In this document: piece by piece, positions 63,801 to 64,000 of the stretch
How the letters are laid out: each line of letters opens with the position of its first letter
Numbering within the stretch: position 1 is the stretch's first letter
Assembly (NCBI GenBank): GCA_932294295.1
Contig: OW028581.1
Coordinates: 8,912,526-8,976,525 of the forward strand
Length of the DNA: 64,000 nt
Source: Alitta virens
Lineage: Eukaryota > Annelida > Polychaeta > Phyllodocida > Nereididae
Direction of reading: 5' to 3'
Position numbers and translations under genes: made by a program
Notes under the pieces: model-generated
Seen by the model: only the letters and a program-made list of their open reading frames with translations
Database searches by the model: none
What the model was told of the DNA's origin: nothing

Positions 63801-64000
63801 TGTAAGACGAATTGTCAGAAGGCGAAGACCAAGAGGAAGAAGACCAAGGCGTCGTGTCATCGTCAGAAGAAGAGTCATTGTCATCCGCAGACGACCAAGA
63901 CGAAGAAGACCACGCAGAGTGATCAGGCGCGTTGTAAGACGAATTGTCAGAAGGCGAAGACCAAGAGGAAGAAGACCAAGGCGTCGAGTCATCGTCAGAA
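33829..64000 (+). CDS. Giant secreted arginine-rich repeat protein, 3' end beyond window
   Basis: One frame runs from ATG 33829 to the window edge: 10,057 complete codons, no stop, no intron needed. The ATG is the first after an in-frame TAG at 33745, has A at -3, and lies six bases after a splice acceptor. Residues 1-21 are a signal peptide (MRTALINLGVILALCAITAQG, cut before SKSK). Next come six two-Cys repeats (about 40-424), about 32 Arg-rich two-Cys repeats (445-1804), 115-residue repeats (1890-2425) and, from residue 2593 on, about 170 units of 43/44 residues: 26 Arg, 12 Val/Ile, 4 Pro and 1 Gly per 43. AGA supplies 14 of those 26 Arg codons. Differences between units are mostly silent in this frame. 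The visible part would exceed a megadalton with an extreme positive charge. I recognise no family. An extracellular polycation that binds acidic glycans, a structural fibre, or a precursor cut at polybasic sites are inferences. Confidence 0.92.
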   Translation, partial: MRTALINLGVILALCAITAQGSKSKQTLKDGTVEETSTIVVQGATEEIIEGNIVVKDAVGWKECNKKFKGAKAKLCVKHYKERYAVKLKGGSSTGGTTSSSTVTTSVVQGAVEEIIEGDIVVKDANGWKACNKKFNGAKATLCIKHYKERYTAKGKGGSKGGSTTSSSTVTTTAVQGSVEEIIEGDIVVKDANGWKACNKKFNGAKATLCIKHYKERYAAKGKGGSKGGSSTVTSTVVQGGVEEFIEGGIVVKDANGWKACNKKFKVAKAKLCIEHYKKRYAILQKGGSTGGSTTTSTTTSTVTTTIVQGSVEEVIEGEIVIRDANGWKQCNKKFQGLKAQLCIKHYKARYAVKLSGKGYGTAGSTTDVIETTIITSEYQDIIEGGIVVKTPYGWKQCLKKFKGGRRQRCIQHYKRRYTIRIRQQNRAIRRKLISRKYNRYDYILWISRRKQYRRRCSRLRGGFRRACFRRFRRRFGGRWTYRRWKLVRARYWVGCLKLKGSSRRACLRRYSRRFGGPKGFGGWYKRTLTYRKYCLKLKGKTRQSCLTRLRLRLGKRRGYWRWLTRRRKYQRTCLKKKGKARKACLAKWRRIYGRRVTYTVWLQRIKGIRKRCLRFRGLRRRLCLRRYRIRFGKRRFYRLWLRRRINYQRRCLHLKGKRRSACLKRWKITFGTNISYGRWRKMRLTFWRTCIRMVRRKRKRCLVIYRRRFGRRQGYARLIRVRNRYRKSCLRLRGYRRRQCLTRWRRKYGRRLRYKLWVRRIRRYRQRCLRIRRNRRRAMCLVRWKVRYSRRTAYMNWLRYRRRYFRFCRRLKGKKRKICLRKYTRRYGRRVISYYYWLWRRYRYSKRCNGLRGTAQRLCFRRYKIRFSGRKYYRRWLLFRLRYRRRCLRLKGPRKSKCIARWVKRFGKKRVPYGQWLIARRRRRISCMRLKRRKKKRCLQQYFSYYGWRWGYGYWLIRRRIYYKKCKRFSGVRRRACIRRLRKIYGRRVRYRLWLRRVRLYRRRCQRSTGIRRKTCLKKWRRLFGRRRVYWQWLIIRRRYKRRCMRLKGKKRAGCLKIWRRNYYKRLSYVRYTGRRRRFWKRCLRLRGVRRTRCIWRWRVRFGSRKSYLRWIKQRVLYKKRCLKLKGSNRAKCIKRYKKRFGRSVRYYIWMKARSKYRRRCLRLKGRRQRRCLYLWRRRYLVHRSYLIWLRRSRSYQRRCLRYPRLGRRPCLRRWKRRFGRRRSYIVWLIRVRNSRKRCYRRRGWRRRRCLRRVQRQYLRPFGYRRWQTLRIRARRRCLRFPARSLRRNRCLFRWRQYFYKLKGYKYYLFVRRNYRKRCLRLQGASRKRCLRVWKRKYSKAYRSYVRYMRQRKLRRRRCFMFQGLYRRRCLRNWRRQYLVRRSYVWNLWLRRKYRKRCLRFRGRRRTRCLRRFRRRFSRRIPLARWMRLRQQYRKRCLKMRGVRRRRCLQRYRRRYGRRRPYITWLTLRKRYRKRCLRLFGPAKQRCLQRWRRRFFRRGTYRIWWSRRRVVRRRCMRLKGLARIRCLKRWRIRYTIKKIVYWRRNPRKRYGWHIILRQRRRRCLRLRGERRRKCLRQYQLYYRRYLVRQMLVTLRQRRRLCSQLRGRRSQKRCFRRYKVYYRRYLKRLRQYKRYYTQYILRTKRRQTLPRGWVIIRRQLVVLRRMRSLMRRLQYKLRGGRKALAARQRRCMRLRSVQSRRQCLNRYAVYYRRYITIERQYRRYRQRYSLIYRRISILKRTYRQRRQRMLVQLRRRRRAIRKVKRVLRQRRMVVQRRLIRLRLVRRRCSQLRGIRRRRCLRQYAIRLRRFRVYYRRYRVYYRTYRVLYRRYIVYYRRYRRTYSRYIVTRRGYRISNPILQRYIYVRKQLIVRRRRYRYGKRKVVRRRILRMKRSRLRRRVTKVLRRQIVRQRRQVKRLKIRLIRFTKRKANRRVVKNVRRKLIRRKRQIRRLQKQIIRTRRYGRRRLVRVYRRVVRRRVSPRRILRVRRRRGRRGLRRRRRRILRISKRRIRRRVIRVLQRRIVRRQRQVRRLGVRITRLRKRKANKRVLRVSLRKVVTRRRQIRRLRTQILQTRRYGRKRLIRVYRRVVRRRVSPCRILRVRRRRGRRGLRRRRRRILRISKRRIIRRVIRVLQRRIFRRQRQVRRLRVRIIRLRKRKANKRVLRVSLRKVVTRRRQIRRLRTQILQTRRYGRKRLIRVYRRVVRRRVSPRRILRVRRRRGRRGLRRRRRRILRISKRRIRRRVIRVLQRRIVRRQKQVRRLRVRIIRLRKRKANKRVLRVSLRKVVTRRRQIRRLRTQILQTRRYGRKRLIRVYRRVVRRRVSPRRILRVRRRRGRRGLRRRRRRILQISKRRIRRRVIRLLQRRIVRRQKQVRQLRVRIIRLRKRKANKRRVRVLLRKVVRRRRQIRRLRLQTVRTRRYRKRQLIRVYRRALRRRIALRRYRQNRKLRLQRVLRRRLIQRRWQTRRLRTQIISLRRQRRLNGVLRRQLVYKRRQISKLRFRINTLIRRRVSRRVVQRYQRRVLSQRRIIRQLRTRIVRLQQTRIRGTGRNKRILRVLQRRLASQRILIRRLAKRIRSVRRACRKRPNRRVIQRRIVIRRRPRRRRPRRVIRRVVRRIVRRRRPRGRRPRRRVIVRRRIVIRRRPRRRRPRRVIRRIVRRIVRRRRPRGRRPRRRVIVRRRIVIRRRPRRRRPRRVIRRVVKRIVRRRRPRGRRPRRRVIVRRRIVIRRRPRRRRPRRVISRVVRRTVRRRRPRGRRPRRRVIVRRRIVIRRRPRRRRTRRVIRRVVRRIVRRRRPRGRRPRRRVIVRRRVIVIRRRPRRRRPRRVIRRVVRRIFRRRRPRGRRPRRRVIVRRRVIVIRRRPRRRRPRRVIRHVVRRIVRRRRPRGRRPRRRVIVRRRIVIRRRPRRRRPRRVIRRIVRRIVRRRRPRGRRPRRRVIVRRRIVIRRRPKRRRTRRVIRRVVRRIVRRRRPRGRRPRRRVIVRRRVIVIRRRPRRRRPRRVIRHVVRRIVRRRRPRGRRPRRRVIVRRRIVIRRRTRGRRPRRRVIVRRRIVIRRRPRRRRPRRVIRRIVRRIVRRRRPRGRRQRRRVIVRRRIVIRRRPKRRRTRRVIRRIVRRIVRRRRPRGRRPRRRVIVRRRVIVIHRRLRRRRPRRVIRRVVRRIVRRRRPRRRRPRRRVIVRRRVIVVVRRKGRRGIRRRPRRRFIRRRPRRRRTRRVIRRVVRRIVRRRRPRGRRTRRVIRRVVRRIVRRRRPRGRRPRRRVIVRRRIVIRRRPRRRRPRRVIRRVVRRIVRRRRPRGRRPRRRVIVRRRIVIRRRPRRRRTRRVIRRVVRRIVRRRRPRGRRPRRRVIVRRRIVIRRQPRRRRPRRVIRRVVRRIVRRRRPRGRRPRRRVIVRRRIVIRRRPRGRRTRRVIRRVVRRIVRRRRPRGRRPRRRVIVRRRIVIRRRPRRRRTRRVIRRVVRRIVRRRRPRGRRPRRRVIVRRRIVIRRQPRRRRPRRVIRRIVRRIVRRRRPRGRRPRRRVIVRRRRIVIRRRPRRRRTRRVIRRVVRRIVRRRRPRGRRPRRRVIVRRRIVIRRRPRRRRTRRVIRRVVRRIVRRRRPRGRRPRRRVIVRRRVIVIRRRPRRRRPRRVIRRVVRRIVRRRRPRGRRPRRRVIVRRRIVIRRRPRRRRPRRVIRRIVRRIVRRRRPRGRRPRRRVIVRRRIVIRRRPRRRRTRRVIRRVVRRIVGRRRPRGRRPRRRVIVRRRVIVIRRRPRRRRPRRVIRRVVRRIVRRRRPRGRRPRRRVIVRRRIVIRRRPRGRRTRRVIRRVVRRIVRRRRPRGRRPRRRVIVRRRIVIRRRPRRRRTRRVIRRVVRRIVRRRRPRGRRPRRRVIVRRRIVIRRQPRRRRPRRVIRRIVRRIVRRRRPRGRRPRRRVIVRRRIVIRRRPRRRRTRRVIRRVVRRIVRRRRPRGRRPRRRVIVRRRVIVIRRQPRRRRPRRVIRRVVRRIVRRRRPRGRRPRRRVIVRRRIVIRRRPRRRRTRRVIRRVVRRIVRRRRPRGRRPRRRVIVRRRVIVIRRRPRRRRPRRVIRRVVRRIVRRRRPRGRRPRRRVIVRRRIVIRRRPRRRRPRRVIRRVVRRIVRRRRPRGRRPRRRVIVRRRIVIRRRPRRRRTRRVIRRVVRRIVRRRRPRGKRPRRRVIVRRRVIVIRRRPRRRRPRRVIRRVVRRIVRRRRPRGRRPRRRVIVRRRVIVIRRRPRRRRPRRVIRRVVRQIVRRRRPRGRRPRRRVIVRRRIVIRRRPRRRRTRRVIRRIVRRIVRRRRPRGRRPRRRVIIRRRIVIRRRPRRRRTRRVIRRVVRRIVGRPRPRGRRPRRRVIVRRRVIVIRRRPRRRRPRRVIRRVVRRIVRRRRPRGRRPRRRVIVRRRIVIRRRPRRRRPRRVIRRVVRRIVRRRRPRGRRPRRRVIVRRRIVIRRRPRGRRTRRVIRRVVRRIVRRRRPRGRRPRRRVIVRRRIVIRRRPRRRRTRRVIRRVVRRIVRRRRPRGRRPRRRVIVRRRIVIRRQPRRRRPRRVIRRIVRRIVRRRRPRGRRPRRRVIVRRRIVIRRRPRRRRTRRVIRRVVRRIVRRRRPRGRRPRRRVIVRRRVIVIRRQPRRRRPRRVIRRVVRRIVRRRRPRGRRPRRRVIVRRRIVIRRRPRRRRTRRVIRRVVRRIVRRRRPRGRRPRRRVIVRRRVIVIRRRPRRRRPRRVIRRVVRRIVRRRRPRGRRPRRRVIVRRRIVIRRRPRRRRPRRVIRRVVRRIVRRRRPRGRRPRRRVIVRRRIVIRRRPRRRRTRRVIRRVVRRIVRRRRPRGKRPRRRVIVRRRVIVIRRRPRRRRPRRVIRRVVRRIVRRRRPRGRRPRRRVIVRRRVIVIRRRPRRRRPRRVIRRVVRQIVRRRRPRGRRPRRRVIVRRRIVIRRRPRRRRTRRVIRRIVRRIVRRRRPRGRRPRRRVIIRRRIVIRRRPRRRRTRRVIRRVVRRIVGRPRPRGRRPRRRVIVRRRVIVIRRRPRRRRPRRVIRRVVRRIVRRRRPRGRRPRRRVIVRRRIVIRRRPRRRRPRRVIRRVVRRIVRRRRPRGRRPRRRVIVRRRIVIRRRPRGRRTRRVIRRVVRRIVRRRRPRGRRPRRRVIVRRRIVIRRRPRRRRTRRVIRRVVRRIVRRRRPRGRRPRRRVIVRRRIVIRRQPRRRRPRRVIRRIVRRIVRRRRPRGRRPRRRVIVRRRVIVIRRRPRRRRTRRVIRRVVRRIVRRRRPRGRRPRRRVIVRRRVIVIRRRPRRRRTRRVIRRVVRRIVRRRRPRGRRPRRRVIVRRRVIVIRRRPRQRRPRRVIRRVVRRIVRRRRPRGRRPRRRVIVRRRIVIRRRPRPRRVIRRVVRRIVRRRRPRGRRPRRRVIVRRRIVIRRRPRRRRTRRVIRRVVRRIVRRRRPRGKRPRRRVIVRRRVIVIRRRPRRRRPRRVIRRVVRRIVRRRRPRGRRPRRRVIVRRRVIVIRRRPRRRRPRRVIRRVVRRIVRRRRPRGRRPRRRVIVRRRIVIRRRPRRRRPRRVIRRVVRQIVRRRRPRGRRPRRRVIVRRRRIVIRRRPRRRRTRRVIRRVVRRIVRRRRPRGRRPRRRVIVRRRIVIRRRPRRRRTRRVIRRVVRQIVRRRRPRGRRPRRRVIVRRRVIVIRRRPRRRRPRRVIRRVVRRIVRRRRPRGRRPRRRVIVRRRIVIRRRPRRRRPRRVIRRIVRRIVRRRRPRGRRPRRRVIVRRRIVIRRRPRRRRTRRVIRRVVRRIVGRRRPRGRRPRRRVIVRRRVIVIRRRPRRRRPRRVIRRVVRRIVRRRRPRGRRPRRRVIVRRRIVIRRRPRGRRTRRVIRRVVRRIVRRRRPRGRRPRRRVIVRRRIVIRRRPRRRRTRRVIRRVVRRIVRRRRPRGRRPRRRVIVRRRIVIRRQPRRRRPRRVIRRIVRRIVRRRRPRGRRPRRRVIVRRRIVIRRRPRRRRTRRVIRRVVRRIVRRRRPRGRRPRRRVIVRRRVIVIRRRPRRRRPRRVIRRVVRRIVRRRRPRGRRPRRRVIVRRRIVIRRRPRRRRTRRVIRRVVRRIVRRRRPRGRRPRRRVIVRRRVIVIRRRPRRRRPRRVIRRVVRRIVRRRRPRGRRPRRRVIVRRRIVIRRRPRRRRPRRVIRRVVRRIVRRQRPRGRRPRRRVIVRRRIVIRRRPRRRRTRRVIRRVVRRIVGRRRPRGKRPRRRVIVRRRVIVIRRRPRRRRPRRVIRRVVRRIVRRRRPRGRRPRRRVIVRRRVIVIRRRPRRRRPRRVIRRVVRQIVRRRRPRGRRPRRRVIVRRRIVIRRRPRRRRTRRVIRRIVRRIVRRRRPRGRRPRRRVIIRRRIVIRRRPRRRRTRRVIRRVVRRIVGRPRPRGRRPRRRVIVRRRVIVIRRRPRRRRPRRVIRRVVRRIVRRRRPRGRRPRRRVIVRRRIVIRRRPRPRRVIRRVVRRIVRRRRPRGRRPSRRVIVRRRIVIRRRPRRRRTRRVIRRVVRRIVRRRRPRGKRPRRRVIVRRRIVIRRRPRRRRPRRVIRRVVRRIVRRRRPRGRRPRRRVIVRRRVIVIRRRPRRRRPRRVIRRVVRRIVRRRRPRGRRPRRRVIVRRRIVIRRRPRRRRTRRVIRRVVRRIVRRRRPRGRRPRRRVIVRRRIVIRRRPRRRRTRRVIRRVVRRIVRRRRPRGRRPRRRVIVRRRIVIRRRPRRRRPRRVIRRVVRRIVRRRRPRGRRPRRRVIVRRRIVIRRRPRRRRTRRVIRRVVRRIVRRRRPRGRRPRRRVIVRRRVIVIRRRPRRRRPRRVIRRVVRRIVRRRRPRGRRPRRRVIVRRRIVIRRQPRRRRPRRVIRRIVRRIVRRRRPRGRRPRRRVIVRRRIVIRRRPRRRRTRRVIRRVVRRIVRRRRPRGRRPRRRVIVRRRVIVIRRRPTRRRPRRVIRRVVRRIVRRRRPRGRRPRRRVIVRRRIVIRRRPRRRRPRRVIRRVVRRIVRRRRPRGRRPRRRVIVRGRIVIRRRPRRRRTRRVIRRVVRRIVRRRRPRGRRPRRRVIVRRRVIVIRRRPRRRRPRRVIRRVVRQIVRRRRPRGRRPRRRVIVRRRVIVIRRRPSRRRPRRVIRRVVRRIVRRRRPRGRRPRRRVIVRRRIVIRRRPRRRRTRRVIRRVVRRIVRRRRPRGRRPRRRVIVRRRVIVIRRRPRRRRPRRVIRRVVRRIVRRRRPRGRRPRRRVIVRRRIVIRRRPRRRRTRRVIRRVVRRIVRRRRPRGRRPRRRVIVRRRIVIRRRPRRRRPRRVIRRVVRRIVRRRRPRGRRPRRRVIVRRRIVIRRRPRGRRTRRVIRRVVRRIVRRRRPKGRRPRRRVIVRRRIVIRRRPRRRRTRRVIRRVVRRIVRRRRPRGRRPRRRVIVRRRVIVIRRRPRRRRPRRVIRRVVRRIVRRRRPRGRRPRHRVVRRRIVIRRRPRRRRTRRVIRRVVRRIVRRRRPRGRRPRRRVIVKRRIVIRRRPRRRRPRRVIRRIVRRIVRRRRPRGRRPRRRVIVRRRIVIRRRPRRRRTRRVIRRVVRRIVGRRRPRGRRPRRRVIVRRRVIVIRRRPRRRRPRRVIRRVVRRIVRRQRPRGRRPRRRVIVRRRIVIRRRPRRRRPPRVIRRVVRRIVRRRRPRGRRPRRRVIVRRRVIVIRRRPRRRRPRRVIRRVVRRIVRRRRPRGRRPRRRVIVRRRIVIRRRPRRRRPRRVIRRVVRRIVRRRRPRGRRPRRRVIVRRRIVIRRRPRGRRTRRVIRRVVRRIVRRRRPRGRRPRRRVIVRRIVIRRRPRRRRTRRVIRRVVRRIVRRRRPRGRRPRRRVIVRRRIVIRRQPRRRRPRRVIRRIVRRIVRRRRTRGRRPRRRVIVRRRIVIRRRPRRRRTRRVIRRVVRRIVRRRRPRGRRPRRRVIVRRRVIVIRRRPRRRRPRRVIRRVVRRIVRRRRPRGRRPRRRVIVRRRIVIRRRPRRRRPRRVIRRVVRRIVRRRRPRGRRPRRRVIVRRRIVIRRRPRGRRTRRVIRRVVRRIVRRRRPRGRRPRRRVIVRRIVIRRRPRRRRTRRVIRRVVRRIVRRRRPRGRRPRRRVIVRRRVIVIRRRPRRRRPRRVIRRVVRRIVRRRRPRGRRPRRRVIVRRRIVIRRRPRRRRTRRVIRRIVRRIVRRRRPRGRRPRRRVIVRRRIVIRRRPRRRRTRRVIRRVVRRIVGRPRPRGRRPRRRVIVRRRVIVIRRRPRRRRPRRVIRRVVRRIVRRRRPRGRRPRRRVIVRRRIVIRRRPRGRRTRRVIRRVVRRIARRRRPRGRRPRRRVIIRRRIVIRRRPRRRRTRRVIRRVVRRIVRRRRPRGRRPRRRVIVRRRIVIRRQPRRRRPRRVIRPIVRRIVRRRRPRGRRPRRRVIVRRIVIRRRPRRRRTRRVIRRVVRRIVRRRRPRGRRPRRRVIVRRRVIVIRRRPRRRRPRRVIRRVVRRIVRRRRPRGRRPRRRVIVRRRIVIRRRPRRRRTRRVIRRVVRRIVRRRRPRGRRPRRRVIVRRRVIVIRRRPRRRRPRRVIRRVVRRIVRRRRPRGRRPRRRVIVRRRIVIRRRPRRRRPRRVIRRVVRRIVRRRRPRGRRPRRRVIVRRRIVIRRRPRRRRTRRVIRRVVRRIVRRRRPRGRRPRRRVIVRRRVIVIRRRPRRRRPRRVIRRVVRRIVRRRRPRGRRPRRRVIVRRRIVIRRRPRRRRTRRVIRRVVRRIIGRRRPRGRRPRRRVIVRRRVIVIRRRPRRRRPRRVIRRVVRRIVRRRRPRGRRPRRRVIVRRRVIVIRRRPRRRRPRRVIRRVVRRIVRRRRPRGRRPRRRVIVRRRIVIRRRPRRRRTRRVIRRVVRRIVRRRRPRGRRPRRRVIVRRRVIVIRRRPRRRRPRRVIRRVVRRIVRRRRPRGRRPRRRVIVRRRIVIRRRPRRRRPRRVIRRVVRRIVRRRRPRGRRPRRRVIVRRRIVIRRRPRRRRTRRVIRRVVRRIVRRRRPRGRRPRRRVIVRRRVIVIRRRPRRRRPRRVIRRVVRRIVRRRRPRGRRPRRRVIVRRRIVIRRRPRRRRTRRVIRRVVRRIIGRRRPRGRRPRRRVIVRRRVIVIRRRPRRRRPRRVIRRVVRRIVRRRRPRGRRPRRRVIVRRRIVIRRRPRRRRTRRVIRRVVRRIVRRRRPRGRRPRRRVIVRRRIVIRRRPRRRRPRRVIRRVVRRIVRRRRPRGRRPRRRVIVRRRIVIRRRPRRRRTRRVIRRVVRRIVRRGRPRGRRPRRRVIVRRRVIVIRRRPRGRRPRRVIRRVVRRIVRRRRPRGRRPRRRVIVRRRIVIRRRPRRRRTRRVIRRIVRRIVRRRRPRGRRPRRRVIVRRRIVIRRRPRRRRTRRVIRRVVRRIVGRPRPRGRRPRRRVIVRRRVIVIRRRPRRRRTRRVIRRVVRRIVRRRRPRGRRPRRRVIVRRRIVIRRQPRRRRPRRVIRRIVRRIVRRRRPRGRRPRRRVIVRRRIVIRRRPRRRRTRRVIRRVVRRIVRRRRPRGRRPRRRVIVRRRVIVIRRRPRRRRPRRVIRRVVRRIVRRRRPRGRRPRRRVIVRRRIVIRRRPRRRRTRRVIRRVVRRIIGRRRPRGRRPRRRVIVRRRVIVIRRRPRRRRPRRVIRRVVRRIVRRRRPRGRRPRRRVIVRRRIVIRRRPRRRRTRRVIRRVVRRIVRRRRPRGRRPRRRVIVRRRIVIRRRPRRRRPRRVIRRVVRRIVRRRRPRGRRPRRRVIVRRRIVIRRRPRRRRTRRVIRRVVRRIVRRGRPRGRRPRRRVIVRRRVIVIRRRPRRRRPRRVIRRVVRRIVRRRRPRGRRPRRRVIVRRRIVIRRRPRRRRTRRVIRRIVRRIVRRRRPRGRRPRRRVIVRRRIVIRRRPRRRRTRRVIRRVVRRIVGRPRPRGRRPRRRVIVRRRVIVIRRRPRRRRTRRVIRRVVRRIVRRRRPRGRRPRRRVIVRRRIVIRRQPRRRRPRRVIRRIVRRIVRRRRPRGRRPRRRVIVRRRIVIRRRPRRRRTRRVIRRVVRRIVRRRRPRGRRPRRRVIVRRRVIVIRRRPRRRRPRRVIRRVVRRIVRRRRPRGRRPRRRVIVR
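33946..35100 (+). repeat. Six N-terminal two-cysteine repeats
   Basis: Repeats start at 33946, 34147, 34348, 34537, 34747 and 34948 (63-70 residues each). The core is VQGxVEEIIEGxIVVKDA, then GWKxCNKKFxGAKAxLCIKH (C-x11-C), then YKxRYA and a Gly/Ser/Thr linker. Repeats 2 and 3 are almost identical in DNA, so they are a recent duplication. The sixth lacks the linker, changes to CLKKFKGGRRQRC and leads into the Arg-rich section, linking the two repeat types. Confidence 0.93.
35161..39240 (+). repeat. About 32 Arg-rich two-cysteine repeats
   Basis: Each unit of roughly 36-45 residues has a C-x10-C core such as CLRLKGKRRSAC or CLRLRGVRRTRC, then a basic stretch with Trp/Tyr and Phe-Gly (RRWRRRFGRR) and Y-x-x-W-L before the next unit. 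The cores align with CNKKFKGAKAKLC of the N-terminal repeats, with Lys replaced by Arg. Later units (after about 38500) become longer and richer in Tyr. Units differ strongly, so this part is old. The paired cysteines could form one disulphide per unit, which suits a secreted protein. Confidence 0.92.
39496..41103 (+). repeat. 345-bp (115-residue) coding tandem repeat
   Basis: The word 'cggataagcaagcg' or a variant recurs at 39496 (diverged), 39841, 40186, 40531 and 40876, exactly 345 bp apart. Units read RRYGRKRLIRVYRRVVRRRV, SPRRILRVRRRRGRRG, and RVIRVLQRRIVRRQRQVRRL. They are almost free of Cys and Trp. Regularly spaced Val/Ile/Leu could allow helices. The middle copies are nearly identical, the outer ones diverged. 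Confidence 0.92.
45210..49470 (+). repeat. 1,950-bp higher-order repeat, two near-identical copies
   Basis: Rare variants recur 1,950 bp apart: 'gaattgtcattcgcagacaa' at about 45437, 47387 and 49337; 'gtcatcatcagaagaag' at 46723 and 48673; 'gaggaaaaagacc' near 46307 and 48257. 1,950 bp equals ten 129-bp plus five 132-bp units (650 residues). The third copy departs after about 150 bp. Confidence 0.85.
60660..63855 (+). repeat. 1,560-bp higher-order repeat, two near-identical copies
   Basis: The variant 'ccgcagacgtccaagacg' is at 60765 and 62325, 1,560 bp apart (12 units, eight of 129 and four of 132). The intervening sequence repeats with only a few single-base differences that I noticed (for example near 61209/62769 and 61561/63121). 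An older related spacing of 1,044 bp (8 units) separates 59721 from 60765. Confidence 0.85.

Larger units (their letters stand above)
41605..64000 (+). repeat. 129/132-bp coding minisatellite, about 170 units
   Basis: The unit encodes 43 or 44 residues. A 43-residue unit reads RRIVRRRRPRGRRPRRR, then VIVRRRIVIRRRPRRRR, then PRRVIRRVV. The 44-residue form has an extra Val (RRRVIVI for RRRIVI). No cysteine was seen after the last TGC at 41581. Odd units include a divergent one at about 43372-43450 (VIVVVRRKGRRGIRRRP) and shortened ones near 42915, 43500, 49872, 53122, 57115 and 57890, all keeping the frame. The array continues past the window edge. Confidence 0.95.

Noticed and set aside
41610..63992. 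Minus-strand Leu/Arg/Thr-rich open frame of 7,460 codons
   Set aside because: It is open only because the repeat unit lacks a stop in that frame. It has no domain structure and no leader, and it begins and ends inside the repeat.
41605..64000. CRISPR array or bacterial-type repeat system
   Set aside because: The repeats are contiguous with no unique spacers, they encode protein in one frame, and the context has introns and SINEs.
41605..64000. Centromeric or other non-coding satellite DNA
   Set aside because: Array structure is satellite-like, but silent-site variation, codon-multiple indels and continuity with a signal-peptide ORF favour a coding array.
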